A stretch of DNA of 5,502 bases from Clostridia bacterium (GTDB taxonomy: Bacteria; Bacillota; Clostridia; Oscillospirales; CAG-272). A program made the translations under genes and the position numbers. The notes beneath the pieces were generated by a model that saw only the letters and a program-made list of their open reading frames with translations, was not told the origin of the DNA and did no database searches. Of the stretch, positions 5,376-5,502 are shown piece after piece (position 1 is the stretch's first letter; every line of letters starts with the position of its first letter). The stretch lies in NCBI GenBank assembly GCA_017518025.1, contig JAFWWR010000121.1, positions 1 to 5,502 of the forward strand, given 5' to 3'.

Positions 5376-5387
5376 ATTGTTTACAAT
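5376..5387. promoter_or_regulatory. Possible operator upstream of the last gene
   Basis: The perfect inverted repeat ATTGT-TT-ACAAT lies eight bases before the -35 box of the downstream promoter. The position suits a regulator site, but the repeat is short and AT-rich and could be chance. Confidence 0.25.
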
Positions 5388-5394
5388 TTCCCTC

Positions 5395-5423
5395 TTGAAA
5401 AAGGGGGAGATCCGTTATAGAAT
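5395..5423 (+). promoter_or_regulatory. Sigma-A-type promoter of the last gene
   Basis: The -35 box TTGAAA (5395-5400) and the -10 box TAGAAT (5418-5423) each match 5 of 6 consensus bases and are 17 bases apart, the ideal spacing. Transcription should start near 5430, about 36 bases before the ATG at 5466. A small inverted repeat (ATCAC 5426-5430, GTGAT 5436-5440) lies at the start site. Confidence 0.68.
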
Positions 5424-5465
5424 GGATCACACCGAGTGATATGACTCCGATAAGGTTGGTAACAA

Positions 5466-5502
5466 ATGTTTGGATACGTCAGGCCGTGTACGGGAGAGCT
5501 TA
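5466..5502 (+). CDS. Start of a DUF5685 family protein (3' end outside window)
   Basis: Only 12 codons are visible, reading MFGYVRPCTGEL. The opening MFGYVRP..xEL is the characteristic N-terminus of DUF5685 family proteins of Clostridia, cysteine-containing proteins of unknown function whose next residues normally lead into a 'Y..YYCGLC' motif just past this window edge. An AAGG (5452-5455) lies ten bases before the ATG, and a good promoter lies upstream. The identification rests on memory of this short start and would change if the following residues do not fit. Confidence 0.65.
   Translation, partial: MFGYVRPCTGEL

Noticed and set aside
1..5502. CRISPR arrays, tRNA, rRNA, riboswitches, transposases or attachment sites
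   Set aside because: I read the intergenic stretches (743-779, 1812-1975, 4019-4183, 5321-5465) and saw only terminators, promoter-like sites and small inverted repeats. No gap is longer than about 165 bases.

Overview
The window looks like chromosomal DNA from a moderately GC-rich member of the Clostridia (Bacillota), probably an uncultured gut-type lineage. The reasons are the yidC-jag gene order, a classical lipobox lipoprotein, an ECF sigma factor of the clostridial 'IPP...LSAFL/LKAYI' type paired with a membrane gene, purine-rich Shine-Dalgarno sites, and the start of a gene whose first residues match the DUF5685 family. The genus cannot be fixed from the sequence alone. All genes that I accept are on the + strand; the long minus-strand open frames are shadows of them.

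Region 1 (1-1850) is the end of the conserved membrane-insertion block. It holds the C-terminal 246 codons of YidC, which inserts proteins into the membrane, followed by jag/khpB, which encodes a Jag_N-KH-R3H RNA-binding protein. A strong intrinsic terminator closes this unit. In many Firmicutes mnmE follows jag, but it does not follow here.

Region 2 (about 1850-4075) is a self-contained three-gene cassette. An ECF sigma factor is followed after one base by a TTG-start gene for a single-pass membrane protein, whose short cytoplasmic N-terminus resembles the anti-sigma-type partners of this sigma family. Twenty-three bases later comes a lipoprotein. The membrane protein and the lipoprotein carry the same 160-residue extracytoplasmic domain, about 75% identical and alignable without gaps, so one domain is displayed in two anchoring formats. 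The cassette ends in a strong terminator. My inference is a signalling module in which the outer domain senses or binds something and controls the sigma factor, with the lipoprotein as a second sensor, a competitor or a ligand sink. I know of no named system with this layout.

Region 3 (about 4080-5360) is a single-gene unit with a recognisable extended -10 promoter. It encodes an NAD(P)-dependent Gfo/Idh/MocA-family oxidoreductase of unknown sugar-type substrate and ends in a GC-rich hairpin.

Region 4 (about 5376-5502) has a good sigma-A-type promoter followed by the first 12 codons of a gene that I read as a DUF5685 family protein, cut by the window edge.
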